From positions 248,001 through 312,000 of the forward strand of contig JANATG010000006.1 in assembly GCA_029449235.1 (NCBI GenBank): 64,000 bases of DNA, read 5' to 3'. The first letter of the stretch is position 1; each line of letters starts with the position of its first letter. Positions 36,434 through 47,949 of the stretch are shown here, piece by piece. The stretch is from Linnemannia schmuckeri. Lineage: Eukaryota; Mortierellomycota; Mortierellomycetes; Mortierellales; Mortierellaceae. The notes under the pieces are model-generated. The model ran no database searches, had not been told where the DNA came from, and worked only from the letters and a program-made list of their open reading frames with translations. Both the position numbers and the translations under genes were made by a program.

Positions 36434-37533
36434 TTTTTTTTTTTTTTTTTTTTTCGTTCTTTGTTGCTGTGACTATAGCTGAAGTGGCAGTTGTGAGTGA
36501 TGAGTTGTGAGAAGTGAGTAGCAGCGCAGGCAATGGTGATTTGGCGGCGAAAAGTGGTTGAAGAAGGTAAGGTTAGGTTGCAGGTTAAGAGAAAGAAAAA
36601 AGAAAGAAAAGACAAAAAAAGGGGACCCCGTATGAAAATGGACCTAAAATTGCGCGAAAACCAACCAGAGAACGAACTCGTCTTTGTCTTTGCGCGCGCT
36701 TTTTTTTTTTTTTTTTTTTTCCCTGTATGTGCGATCTAATTCCACGCAGATGTATATAAATAAAAATATATCGGCTCCAGCTCGTATTACGAGGGGCAAT
36801 CTTCATAATAACCATGCTTGCATCAATGTCAAACTTCTCTTTCTCCCCCTCCTGCCTTTGTCTCCCATATTGCTGTTGTATGAATAACCCTTTGTGCGTT
36901 CCCCCCTGGAACTCAAGTCCAGGACTGGGGTTTCCATCTGTCTCTACTTCCTCACGTGATAAATAATTACGTGACATATTCAATTATGGATCGACCCCGC
37001 GTGTACGTAGTTATCAGAAGTTGTGGTCCGAAAAAGGCAATCGAGTGTCCTCCCCAAAAAAAGCAGTCGTGTGTGTCAACACTCTCCATTGTTTTTCTAA
37101 CCCCTGGGTGTGTATGTGTGAGCTTGCCTCGTTTTTTTTTTTTCTTTTTTCTTTTTTCCTTCCCGTCCCTGTCCTTATCCTTGTCATTTATCCTTGTCCT
37201 TTCCCCTCCTCTACCCTCCCTTTCCCCTTTTCAACTTCCGGACAACAATCCTTTTTCGGCGCCTCTCTTTTCTCCTTCCTTTTCTTTTTTTTCTCTTTCT
37301 GCCTCTTCTCTTCTTTGTTTGTTTGTTGCTGCTCTCCCCTCACTCTTCTTTTTTTTTTCACGGCTCAGGAGGTAGGTCTCCTTCTCTGTAGCAGCCAAAA
37401 AGTAATTCAAAGTAATCGTTGAGCAAACAGCAACAAAAGACTCACACGCTTCCTTCTCATTTCAATTCGAACAATAGACAGTGACCCCACAGTAGTCGAA
37501 ACGGCATAATATATGCAATAATAACCCTACGAT
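36434..37533. promoter_or_regulatory. Divergent promoter region between the PP2C gene and RPO41
   Basis: These 1.1 kb separate two divergent starts. T runs lie at 36433-36454 (abutting the PP2C start) and 36700-36720. A pyrimidine-rich block covers about 37126-37370 upstream of RPO41. No gene is supported. Confidence 0.5.
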
Positions 37534-40500
37534 ATGCTGTCGGTCGCTGCTACACTTCGAGGCTCCAGGGCAACCCTGTCCCGCACCACTCGACAGACTG
37601 CCTTCAGAAACAACACCACCTTCTCCGGATCCGTATCGGGATTAAAACCTCGATCCTCCCCCTCTCCTTCCTCCACATCCTCTCGCCTCACCAACAGACT
37701 CCACTCAACCGTCGCCACCGAGGAGGCCACCCAATCGATCCATGTACCCCCAATCTCCTCCTCTGTCTCGTCCCTCCGTGCAGAGGCAAACTCAACTTTA
37801 CACTCCTACACCCTTAAACCCACTCGTCTCGAGCCTATCCGCATCGTCTGTCTGCCAGAGCTGAAACCCAGCGAGCCCAGAGAGGCTGGCAAGTTTGCCG
37901 AACACCAGTTGTCGGAACAGATGGCCATCATGTACGCCTGTCTCTCCACGGGGGAGCTGGATCGTGCCCGTAGAGTCTTTCTCCTCCTCCACAAGAACAA
38001 CCCCGAGGATATGTTGGTCCTGGGTGATATCAAGATGCATAACAGCTTCATGGAGAGTTACATGACTGCCGAGCCTAGCCCAAAGACCAAAGAAGCTCTC
38101 AAGTGGTTCGAGTCTCTTACAAAGTATAAGGTCAAGCCTGATCTTACCACTTTTGCCATCCTCATCAAAGGATTCATCCGGTACGTTTTTTTATGTATTT
38201 TATATTGGGCAAGGATTTCTTTAATAGAAGAGATTGAGCAAGGATGGAACCATAGTACCGGTGACAAAACAACATTGAAAAGAACAAGCGACAGGAGCCT
38301 CGATGACACAGGATGGAAAACACAGATATTTATGTCGAAAATGACTTGGGAGACTGAAAAAAAGAAGAAACTAAACTATGACTGTGTTACTAAAACTCAT
38401 ATTTTCTTCCTTGCTCACCATACTTCATGGATTAGATTGGACAGCAAACACACGGCAAAGGTGATGATGATGGAGATGCAAAAGGCGGGATTCACTATTG
38501 ACGAACTCAGACAGTGCCCCAACTTGCACGGCGACGACCTGGAAAAGATCGAACCTGTCATCAGGATGCTCCAGCCAGAGCAGGCAAAGCTCTCCCCCTT
38601 CAAAGATGACAAACTGATTCCAACAAAGACCTCAACTTTTGCCGAGGTTACCCCCGTCAAGAACTCTAAAAACGAACCTGTTATCGGTGTCAAGCTGATG
38701 CGTAATACCCTGGATGCCCTGGCCCTCGACAATCTCGATCTCTACGAGAAGCAGCTCAAATTGGAGGAGCGATCCTACGAATCCGCACTCGACAAGTTGG
38801 AGCACGATCGCAGCAGTATTCCCGACCAGTTGAACCAGATGAACGTTAAGCCCCTGAAGGGATATCTCTGGCAGTGGCACCAGGCCCTCAAGGCCTCTAT
38901 CAAATTGGAGCTCAAGCGCGTTGAGGCTGTGATGGAGAAGAGGTCAGTTTCGGACGATGGTACCTTGGATAAGGATCGTATGCTCTACGGCCCTTTCCTC
39001 AAGTTGCTTTCGCCCGATAAGATGTCCATTATTACCATTCTGGAACTCTTGCGCCTGAACAACTCTGGAGGCATCATCGAGGGCATGAAATCGGCCCGCG
39101 CCCTGATCGGAATCGGAAAAGCCATCGAGTCTGAGTATAACGCCGAGCAGATGACCAAAAAGTCCAACAAGGCTCTGGTACCGTACATTTTGCATACGGT
39201 TCTAATTCATTTGTTATTTTGAATCGCAATGTCTCATCGCTCTCAGTAACCTAACAGAATTTCCACATTTTTTCTCTGGCTTTAGTTTGACCAGAGAGTC
39301 AACGTTCACGAGCTGTACGGAAACGGACGTCTTTTCAGCATGGCAGTTCGCAAAGCAGAGACAAAGAGATCCGAGGCGATGCACCCAACAGATTGGACTC
39401 CAGTGTGGCCCGAAAGCACCCGCGCCAAGGTTGGTTCTGTTTTGACGACACTGCTCATGGACTGCGCCAAGGTTCAGATCCCCAGTTTCGATCCCGAGAC
39501 CAACGAGCGCATTGTCGAGGATATTCCAGCATTCTATCACGCCTACCAATACTCCAAGGGTCAACGCATCGGCGTCATCAAGGTCCACAACCACATCTCA
39601 GAGATTCTCTCCAAGGAACCTGTCGGTGCTGTTATCCACCCTCGCTTGCTCCCCATGTTGATCCACCCTCGCCCTTGGTTGACTTACAACAACGGAGGTT
39701 ACCTCAACGCTCAGTCGACCATCATGCGTATCCGCCACTGCCCTCAACAATATGACTACCTCAAGAAGGCTCACGAGGAGGGTCTTCTCTACCGTGTCTA
39801 CAACGGTCTCGATGTGTTGGGTCGTACCCGCTGGGCTGTTAACAAGAAGGTCTTGAACACTGTCCTCGAGGCATGGAACACTGGCAAGGAGTTTGGAAAG
39901 ATTCCGGCCGCTGCAGGAGAGGTAGAGGAGCTTCCCAAGCCTGACGATTATGAGACAAGCACCAAGGCAAAGTCCAAGTGGATCGCCGAGAACCGCAAGC
40001 TCAAGTTGGATGCCAAGAACCACCACAGTTTGCGTTGTGATGTTAACTACAAGATCGAGATTGCCCGTGCCGTAAGTCTGCTGCCATCATTGATGATGGA
40101 AATATGTATATATTGCACTTTTTCGTTCCACAACTGACCAATGTTCATTTTTTTCGAAATAGTTCGCCGATGATCCTATGTACTTCCCTCACAACATGGA
40201 TTTCCGTGGACGTGCTTACCCCATCCCCCCGCTATTCAACCATCTTGGTAACGATTTGTGCCGTGGTTTGTTGATGTTTGACGAGGCCAAGCCTCTCGGC
40301 GCCAAGGGCTTTACCTGGCTCAAGATTCATTTGGCCAACTTGGCAGGATTCGACAAACACTCGCTCTCGGCCCGTGCTCAGTTTACCATGGACCATTTGG
40401 ACGAGATCTTTGACAGTGCAGACAAGCCCATGGACGGCAACCGCTGGTGGCTCAAGGCAGAGGATCCCTGGCAGTGTCTGGCCACCTGTATTGAGATCAC

Positions 40501-42078
40501 CGACGCAATCCGTAGTGGAGACCCCGAGACGTACATGAGCAGGGTCCCTGTCCACCAGGATGGAACCTGTAACGGTCTTCAGCATTATGCCGCCTTGGGA
40601 GGAGATATGGCGGGAGCCCAGCAGGTCAACTTGGTCCCCTCGGATTCGCCTCAGGATGTGTACTCTGGAGTCGCTAGATCGGTTGAGCGCATGCTGGAGA
40701 CTCAGGCTGCTGAAGGTGTCGAGGCCGCCCAGATGTTGGTCGGCAAGATCAGTCGTAAGATTGTCAAGCAGACAGTCATGACCAACGTCTATGGTGTGAC
40801 CTTTATCGGAGCCCGTGCTCAGATCGAGAACAGGCTGAAGGAGACACCCGGTATTCCAGAGGATCAAGTGCGCGGTCTCAGTACGTACTTGACCCAGCAA
40901 GTGTTTGCCTCAATCGGAGAGATGTTCACAGGAGCTCGCGCCATTCAGGATTGGTTGGCAGAGAGTGCTCGTCGTATTGCCAAGAGTGTCCCCAAGTCTG
41001 TGGTCAACCCAGAGACGGACGAAATCCAGGAGAGCCTTCTCAACAAGCGTAAGAAGCAGACATCTAAGCAGGCCATTGCCGATCAGCAGATGACCAGTGT
41101 CATCTGGACCACTCCCTTGAACCTTCCCATTGTCCAGCCCTACCGCAAGATGGAGCACAAGCAGGTGTGTACCGGATTATGGCATAAACCGCTATCTTTC
41201 TTTATGAATGTATTATTATTTCAGACCGACTGCTAACTTTATATTTTGTATTATCAATGAAATAGGTCCGCACAAATCTTCAGTCGTTGACAATCAAGGA
41301 TCCCTCGCAGGCCAGCCCTGTGAATGTTCAAAAGCAGAGGACGGCTTTCCCACCCAACTTTATTCACTCACTGGATGCCACCCATATGCTGATGTCGGCC
41401 ACTGGATGTGTTGAAGCTGGTTTGACTTTTGCGTCTGTCCACGACTCTTACTGGACACATGCCTGCGACGTCGAGATCATGAACGAGGTTCTCCGTAACC
41501 AGTTCATTGCCCTCCATAGCAATAACATTATGAAGAACCTCCAGGCCGAGTTCATGGAGCGCTACAAGGACTATCTTTACCCCGTTACCTTGGTGATTGC
41601 CAACCCTGGCGAGGAGGTGGGCGAGGGCATGATTGCCTGGGACGATGAGCGTCTTCGTCGCAGGTACATCAAACCTGATGCAACGACCGTGAGAGCCGAC
41701 GAGGAGGAGTCAGAGTTCTTGGCCGACCCAGCTGAGCCTCTTGATGAGCCCATGACCACCGATTCGGGCAAGAAGACGAGGAAACCTAGGACGACCAAGA
41801 ATGGCCCGTCGAAGAGTGTAGAGAATGTGTTTGAGTTTGGCGATGATGAGGAGGACGAGCACGATTTGTCGAATGTGATGATTGATGAGGATGAGGAGGA
41901 GCTCGAGGCTGAGGCTCGGGCGATGGGCAAGGCGTTGAGGAAGAAGGGTGGTGCGGCCAAGAAGAAGGCCGCCAATAAGCTCTTCCACTCCTGGGACCCC
42001 ATCTCGTTCCCTCCTCTCCCCGACAAGGGCGAGTTTGATGTCCGCAACGTTGCCGAGTCTGATTACTTCTTCTCTTAG
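37534..42078 (+). CDS. RPO41: Mitochondrial DNA-directed RNA polymerase
   Basis: Five exons (37534-38180, 38436-39177, 39286-40071, 40163-41164, 41266-42078) give 1329 aa, close to yeast Rpo41. An Arg/Ser/Thr-rich presequence is followed by an N-terminal domain with PPR-like helices (about 125-240). The phage-T7-type catalytic domain is complete. It includes FPHNMDFRGRAYP, HQDGTCNGLQHYA with catalytic Asp858, RKIVKQTVMTNVYGVT (O/Y helix), FPPNFIHSLDATHM and VHDSYWTHACD with catalytic Asp1119. It ends in the family's YFFS. Before that end, an acidic and Lys-rich insert of about 90 residues (coded by about 41690-41970) is present. It transcribes the mitochondrial genome with Mtf1/TFB2M-like help. 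Intron 1 (38181-38435) is 255 nt with no in-frame stop, so an unspliced transcript would remain open. Confidence 0.97.
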
Positions 42079-43071
42079 AAGTTTTGTTCTTCCTTATTTT
42101 CAGCTTTTTGAGTCTTCATACGCCATATTACCCGTTTTTTCTCATCCAATTCCTCTTTTTTATCATTTTGCATCCCATGGTCGAGAAGTTCGATCTGTTT
42201 CTATTTATTTTTTTTTTTCCTTTTTGCATTGTACACTATTCATCGTCGATTAAAGTTGTCGTTCCATTTCTTTTTTATTTGCGTATCTGATGGCGTTGAT
42301 GACTGTGATCAAGAATCCTTGTTTTTTTTATGCGAAACAACTGAAGTTATACCTGATTTAAACGGTTCCTTTTTGATCGTGCCTCCACTTGCTTAATCCT
42401 GTCCACTCTCACAAAATAATATGTACTTGTGTGTTGTGAATTCTGTTGTCTCGCTCACAATCTCACTCTCCTTCCGCTTGGTTTGCCTCTGTGTTTTTGT
42501 TTGTTGGTATTTTTTCCGTGTTTTTGCTGTGCCATGTCGCTGTTGCTTACCGATACCTCAGCAAGACAAAGACAAAATCCTTAATTTTTTTTTTTTTTTT
42601 CGCGAGAAAATGGGGAAAAAAAAGGAGTTGGAAAAAAAGTGAGCAAAGAAAAAGAAAAGAGAAAAAGGCATTCGATCAAAAAGGGCTTAACGAAAAACAG
42701 ACAAAGATGCATAAGAAATGTGCTCGGTGTTAGAAAAAAAAAATGGACTCCTTGAAACTTAAGAGAGGTCTTGTATCAGACGAGTTGTCTTTTGCTTTAC
42801 TTTGTTCTTTTTTTTTTCATTAGTGATAGATTTTGTGCGAAGGGACTGAAAGGAAGCCATCATAGCGCATGCATCAAGAGCAGATGTTGGATGGGTGTGT
42901 TCCTGTTCAATCTGGTTGATTCACGGATGGTGCATATTCAATCCTCTCTCCTTGATTTTTTGTTTGACCAACTTTTGCTTGATTATAAGAGCCGCAAGGT
43001 TTTTGTGTTCCTTTTTTTTTTGTTCTTTCGTTACAACTCCTGAAATCTAATTCCTTGTTGCCACCGACAAC

Positions 43072-43102
<31 letters not shown>

Positions 43103-43512
43103 TCAGACTGGCGCCCGACAAGCACGCAGGTACCTTTGATAGAGTTTAAGGAAAACACAAGAGTATGCAAAACTAACCATAGAAAATATTATCTTCTCTC
43201 CTTTCTCAGCCCCCTCACTCCCCCCGAGGTCCCACGCCAACAGCTTTCCAACTCCTTTACAGCAATGTCCCAGGTCTTTGGCTCAGATTGTGAATGGTTT
43301 TATTATTCCTTAAACCAACAAAAAAAAATGGAATAAAAGGATCGTTAACTTGGCAACTTTTGGTTTTTTTTTCTTTAGGAATTTTCACGATTACTTTCCT
43401 CCCCACACCTTGCACACATCCTCTCCTATTCCCACTCTCACTCCTCCTCCTCCTTTTCCCTTCACCCTTCTAACACTACCTGCCCACCTACCCCCCTACC
43501 CTTCTATCCAAG
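42079..43512. other. Intergenic region with A27 run
   Basis: No gene is supported. The left part is the RPO41 3' flank. An A27 run lies at 43072-43098. A CT-rich block at about 43380-43510 lies directly upstream of the secreted-protein gene and is probably its promoter or leader. Confidence 0.5.
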
Positions 43513-43974
43513 ATGGCGATCTTCTCCTTCCACAAAGTCACCCTCCTCGCCGCACTGGCCCTCCTCAGCCTCTCCTCGACTCCCACAACCTCAACAGTCG
43601 ATGCAGCACCCATCCTAAGCCCGCGTCTGATCCACGCCGGAACCTCCGACCTCGCCCCCGGTTCCGCCCTCTTCACCACCTCTTCACAACCCGTCACCGC
43701 CTCCGCTGGGATGCGCCGCCGTAGCCGGCTACACCGTCGAGAAGAAACAAAAACCATCCAAGGCGGCGGCAATGTGTCCACAAAGATAGAAGGCTCGGTC
43801 AAGGGGTTCCTCGGTTTGAAAGTGAAGGGTAGCGCTGAGGCACATGCACGATTTGGTGGAGGGAATCAGTCCACGCACGATAGGAAGAAGGGAGGGAATA
43901 AGAAACCGTCAAAGCGTTCAGGCAGCAAAGGCCATGGTAGTGACAAGAAAAAGAAAAAGAACAAGAACAAGTAA
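43513..43974 (+). CDS. Small basic secreted protein, unknown family
   Basis: A single exon codes for 153 aa. The N-terminus is a clear signal peptide: short basic n-region, LLAALALLSL core and a site around TVDAAP. The next ~45 residues have no cysteine. A strongly basic region, MRRRSRLHRREE at about 66-77, could be a processing site for Kex2-type proteases. A Gly-rich centre (GGGNVSTKIEGSVKGFLGLKVKG) follows, then a Lys-rich tail ending in repeated K and N. I recognise no domain. The product may be a secreted cationic peptide precursor or a cell-wall protein; a host- or DNA-directed role would be guesswork. No exon continuation is needed because the frame ends in TAA. Confidence 0.62.
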   Translation: MAIFSFHKVTLLAALALLSLSSTPTTSTVDAAPILSPRLIHAGTSDLAPGSALFTTSSQPVTASAGMRRRSRLHRREETKTIQGGGNVSTKIEGSVKGFLGLKVKGSAEAHARFGGGNQSTHDRKKGGNKKPSKRSGSKGHGSDKKKKKNKNK

Positions 43975-45953
43975 AAAAAAAATTGTAGAGCTAGACTTCC
44001 TTTCCCACTTCATCTACTCCTCACTTTACTCTTTTTTTTTCATAACAATCCGTATTTATGAGATACCCTTGTCATAGACATGAGACAGGTGAGAACCTAG
44101 CCTTTCTCCCTCTCCTTCTTATTCAATAGCCCATCTCTAATAGATCTTGCATTTATTATAAAATTGATCTCCGATTGAGAAACCAAAGACGTATTGGACT
44201 TGGAATGCATAACAAAAAAGAAAAGGTTGGGCGCAGTCAAAGAATTAACATCTACATTTTTATACTAAAGATGATCACGACACGCTTAGTCGCGTTTTAA
44301 CTGATCGCATCAAGGTGCTATCCCACATTCACCATCATGGTTTGCAGGGCTTCAATTTTGTCCACAGGATAAGATAAAAAAAGGAAGATAAGGAATCTTG
44401 CTCTGCCGTTAGTTTTCCTCTGCGAGATTCGTGAGATTCAGGAGAAGGGTGACGCCTGCCGCCGTGTTGCTGGTATTGATGGTGGTAGTGGAAGGGAAAG
44501 ACGAGAGGGAGTGATGTGAAAGGTAGGGGTGAAATCGAGTCTCGCTGGAAACATTCCAAGGAACGCGGCGTGTAGGATGGTGATGAAGGACGGACGATTA
44601 GTGAGGAGGCAATAAGACGAGAGAAAGAGTGACGAACAGAATACCAAGATCCATAAACATGCTATGCTATCGCCAGAATTGTACCTCACTTCCGTTTGCT
44701 GGCATCTAACTCCTCTTTTCCATTGTGCCTCTCTCTCAACTCAAAGTTGTTGTTCAAGATGGCACCATAGACCTAGCCTCTCATTTTTTTCTAGGGTATG
44801 ATCGCAATAGTTGTGCTCACATTCTGGGGGGGGGGTTCGCAGGGATTAGAAGGGCTTCTTTTAAAAAGTCATTCCTGCATAACCAAACCATCAACAAAAA
44901 CAAAACCACAGCAGAACAAAGCTCTCCACAAAATGTCAAGATATTTTTCGTTTTTTATTTCTCAGGCAGCCACAAGTCTGATATTCTTCCTGCCGTCGGG
45001 ACCACCGCCACCGCCACCCTATCTCTTCTGGTTTTCCTCAGTACCTCTGTAATGATCCAAGCAGTACACACTCCATTGTCGTTGCTTGACCGCCGAAGGG
45101 CTATGGTACATCGACTCTCTTGCTAATATTGAATTGGAACTCCCCAAGTCCCTTGCAGAAGGGAGTCCTTATGCACCATAAACAACAACAGCCACAGCCA
45201 TGGCAAATAGCAAAAGGTCTTATATAGTTCTCTCTGTCAATGAGACATCGAGTACCTGGGAGATCATTCCAAGGTTGTTGCCAACTACCGTACGACAGCC
45301 AAAGAAAGATAGACTAAAAGACTTGCGGGTGTGAATTGTTTTTGATTTAAATTGCGACACGAACGAGAGACACCAATCATATCATATCACCAATCATGTA
45401 GCGCGTTGTAGAAAGAGGGTAGTATATAAGTGGAGAATAAACGCCTTGAAGAATGACGCTCTATTTCCGCGATTGAGGTGATTTTTTGTTTCTGGCGCGT
45501 TTCGCGGCTCAACTTACTCTTCCCTTCTCCACGCACGCCCCTCTTTTTTTTTTTTTGTACATTCGTATTTTTTATAGGCGACATGCCATGAGCTCGCATT
45601 GTGGTGCCCCCTTTTCTGTTATATCGTTGTCGTGCCTCCCTTTTGTTTACTGTCCAGAAAACGAGATCCCTGCAAACACGAGTACATCAAAGCAACGATG
45701 GTGAGAAAAATGGGTTGTCAAGGAGAAGAGGAAGGTGTGTTCGTTTGCCTTCATGCTAAAACGATTTACTGGACAAAAAGACGTCGAATTTAGTGTAAAT
45801 CGCGTCATACCCCTGCCCATGCGCAGACTTCGTTTAAAAGTGACTCTTTGTCGCACATTGATTTTTCTAACACTCTATCCTATCAACGTATCCATTCTTC
45901 ACAATCATCCGCCTTTTTCCTCACTTGTAACAAAAGACACACTCGCTGCCACC
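43975..45953. other. Intergenic region, no gene recognised
   Basis: Nearly 2 kb holds no supported gene. A plus-strand frame ending at 45126 codes for a hydrophobic stretch (ATLSLLVFLSTSV) followed by a DRRR-containing tail, but has no good start nearby. The last few hundred bases must include the carbonic anhydrase promoter. Confidence 0.45.
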
Positions 45954-46230
45954 ATGACTCTTGTCGAAGAAATCTACGCCGCCAACGCCGCCTATGTCAA
46001 CCACCGCCCCAAGGGTCAATTGCCCCTCCCACCAGCTCGCAAGGTTGCCATCGTCACCGTAAGTCCCTCTTGTCCTCTTTTTTTTCCCTCCACAATCATG
46101 TTTTTGTATCACCTTATATAAGAAAACGATTTGCTTACGTTTGTCGTCTCTCTTTCCTACCATTTCAAAAAACCACTTTTAGTGCATGGACGCAAGAATA
46201 CTCCCCGCAAGCGCATTCGGCCTTCAAGAG

Positions 46231-46262
<32 letters not shown>

Positions 46263-46578
46263 TCGTACATCTGAAGCTCTGCGATCCCTTGTGATCTCCC
46301 AACAGCTCCTGGGCACCGAGACCATCATTGTAGCCCAGCATACCGATTGCGGGATGTTGACATTTCAGAATAAGGATATCCATGCGGTGATCCACAAGAA
46401 TTTGCATGGTGCCGATGCGACTCATATTGATTTCTTGCCGTTCTCCAACTTGGAGCAGAATGTGAGGGATGATGTCGCGTTCTTGAGGAACCATGAGTTG
46501 ATCCCAAAGTCGATTGACATCTATGGGTATGTGTATGATGTTGCGACGGGTCGTCTTGTCCCTGTCAATTCGGAGTGA
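45954..46578 (+). CDS. Beta-class carbonic anhydrase, short form
   Basis: Two exons (45954-46058, 46183-46578) give 166 aa. Exon 2 opens with CMDARI: Cys36 is a zinc ligand and Asp38/Arg40 the dyad. AQHTDCGM supplies His88 and Cys91, completing the Cys-His-Cys set of beta-carbonic anhydrases. HVIRNAGGRTSEALRSL is the conserved core strand and helix. The enzyme interconverts CO2 and bicarbonate. At 166 aa it is much shorter than Nce103-type fungal enzymes (about 220 aa) and resembles the compact beta-CA-like group of bacteria and filamentous fungi. It has no visible targeting peptide, so a cytosolic place is likely. The ATG has an ACC before it, a strong context. Confidence 0.92.
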
Positions 46579-47013
46579 TATGGTTGGTTGTGGCAAGCAT
46601 GATTGCATGCATGTGGAGCAAGGGGTGGTTGGTTCCACCTGACAAGGAAATACAGCGTGTATATAACATATCATCATCAACTTTGAGTGCACAAAGTTGG
46701 CACTCGATACCCAAAATAAAGTTTTTTAACATTTAAAGCACGCAAGGTATTAGATTGTATCAAGTGTGGATTGACAAGAGCAACATTCAATTGAGCAAGA
46801 GAAGAAAGTCAAGATTGAAAAAAAAAAAAAGAAAAAAAAACGATGCTGTCTTTGTCATATAGAGTTGTACCACATACTGACAAAAGATTGTTCGTAGAAT
46901 CTGAAAGCACAAAGAAGAAAATGCTGCCATCGGTCAAAGCAGACGGACCGACACCTCTTTATTTCTCTACTTGAGCCCCCTGCTGCACATAGAATCTTCT
47001 TGGCGCACAACAC
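46579..47013. other. Convergent spacer
   Basis: This holds the 3' flanks of the carbonic anhydrase gene and the minus-strand secreted-protein gene. A-rich runs lie at about 46818-46841. No coding signal is visible. Confidence 0.5.
46715..46720 (+). terminator. AATAAA polyadenylation signal after the carbonic anhydrase gene
   Basis: AATAAA lies about 137 nt beyond the carbonic anhydrase stop codon, in AT-rich sequence. It is the first good signal downstream. Confidence 0.35.
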
Positions 47014-47376
47014 TCAGACAGGAGCGGCTTGGAGGACCTCGTTAGTATTCGCAGGAGCATCGACAACAGCTCGTCCAGTCCCAGAAAGAGCCTGGTCGCC
47101 CATATCGGTGGCTCTGTCGGTTTGTTGTTTGATTGCCGCTCCTGCATCCTGGGCGGCGCCAGTGAGTTGTGCGGACTCGGTCTGTAATCCTTGTCCAGCA
47201 AGGTTGGTGAAAGGCTCGAGAGCTGTTATCAATGGAGCAGAAGACCCTAGAGCTGAGCCGCGCTTGGTGTGTAGCGGTGATGATGATGGGATGGGTGCTG
47301 CTTGAACTGGAGAAGTGGTGGTGAAGAGAGATGCCAAGAAGGCCATGGCGAGAAGGAAGGTGGTGGATTTGGTCAT
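47014..47376 (-). CDS. Small secreted protein, 120 aa, unknown family
   Basis: One exon codes for 120 aa. The first ~27 residues form a signal peptide (TTFLLAMAFLASLF core) ending at SPVQAAPIP. A KR pair at about residue 38 could be a Kex2 site, leaving a short propeptide. The mature part (about 39-120) is rich in Ala, Gly, Gln and Thr, has no Cys, and reads as an amphipathic helix (LAGQGLQTESAQLTGAAQDAGAAIKQQT). I recognise no family. It resembles small secreted fungal proteins of unknown role. The start is the only ATG that gives a signal peptide. Confidence 0.6.
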   Translation of the reverse strand: MTKSTTFLLAMAFLASLFTTTSPVQAAPIPSSSPLHTKRGSALGSSAPLITALEPFTNLAGQGLQTESAQLTGAAQDAGAAIKQQTDRATDMGDQALSGTGRAVVDAPANTNEVLQAAPV

Positions 47377-47949
47377 AGTAGGGTTGAGTTTGTTGATGAA
47401 GTGTTCTGTGAGTTGTAGTTGGGCAAAATGGTTGCGAGAAGAAAGGAAGAGAAAGAATAGGCGGGAAATGATATTTGTTCGCCACTGGAGTAAGAGGTGA
47501 TTGTCTCAAGCTGTTGCAAATTTGCAGGAGGCACAAGGAAATTATCAGGAGGCGGCTTGGTATCTAACGAAGGCTCAAGGTTCAAGGGGGGAAACCTTGT
47601 CCTTTGGAAAGCATCCATCCTGGTGTCATTAACATTGTGAGCATTTTAGTCGCTGACTGGTCCTTGTCGTACGAACAATGTTATCCTCCCTTGTTTTGAA
47701 TACAATCATGGTAACTCGTTGTAATCAAGAAAAATCCAAATGACAAGAGCGCGATGAAATCGTCTAGAGCGGGGAAAGACACAATAATTGACGTGTTTTT
47801 TTTTATTTCTGAATACAGTAGCTACTTGCTTGGCTAACAATTGCCCAGTTGCCAAGGCATACAAGGCCAATCTTGCAAGGAAAAGGGAGAACAAATGAGT
47901 TAGAAAGGCTACCTTTTAAGAAGGTACATAATTCTTATCTAGCCCAGCT
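47377..47949. other. Upstream region of the small secreted-protein gene
   Basis: Nothing coding is supported. The first ~200 bases must include the promoter of the 47376 gene. The rest leads into the tandem repeat. Confidence 0.5.

Noticed and set aside
37534..39222. Single long open frame across the first RPO41 exons
   Set aside because: The frame crosses a 255-nt intron with good donor and acceptor. The sequence inside is unlike coding sequence and breaks the PPR-like region.
43072..43098. A27 run as the tail of a retrotransposed element
   Set aside because: I found no target-site duplication or coding remnant next to it, and similar runs are scattered through all intergenic regions.
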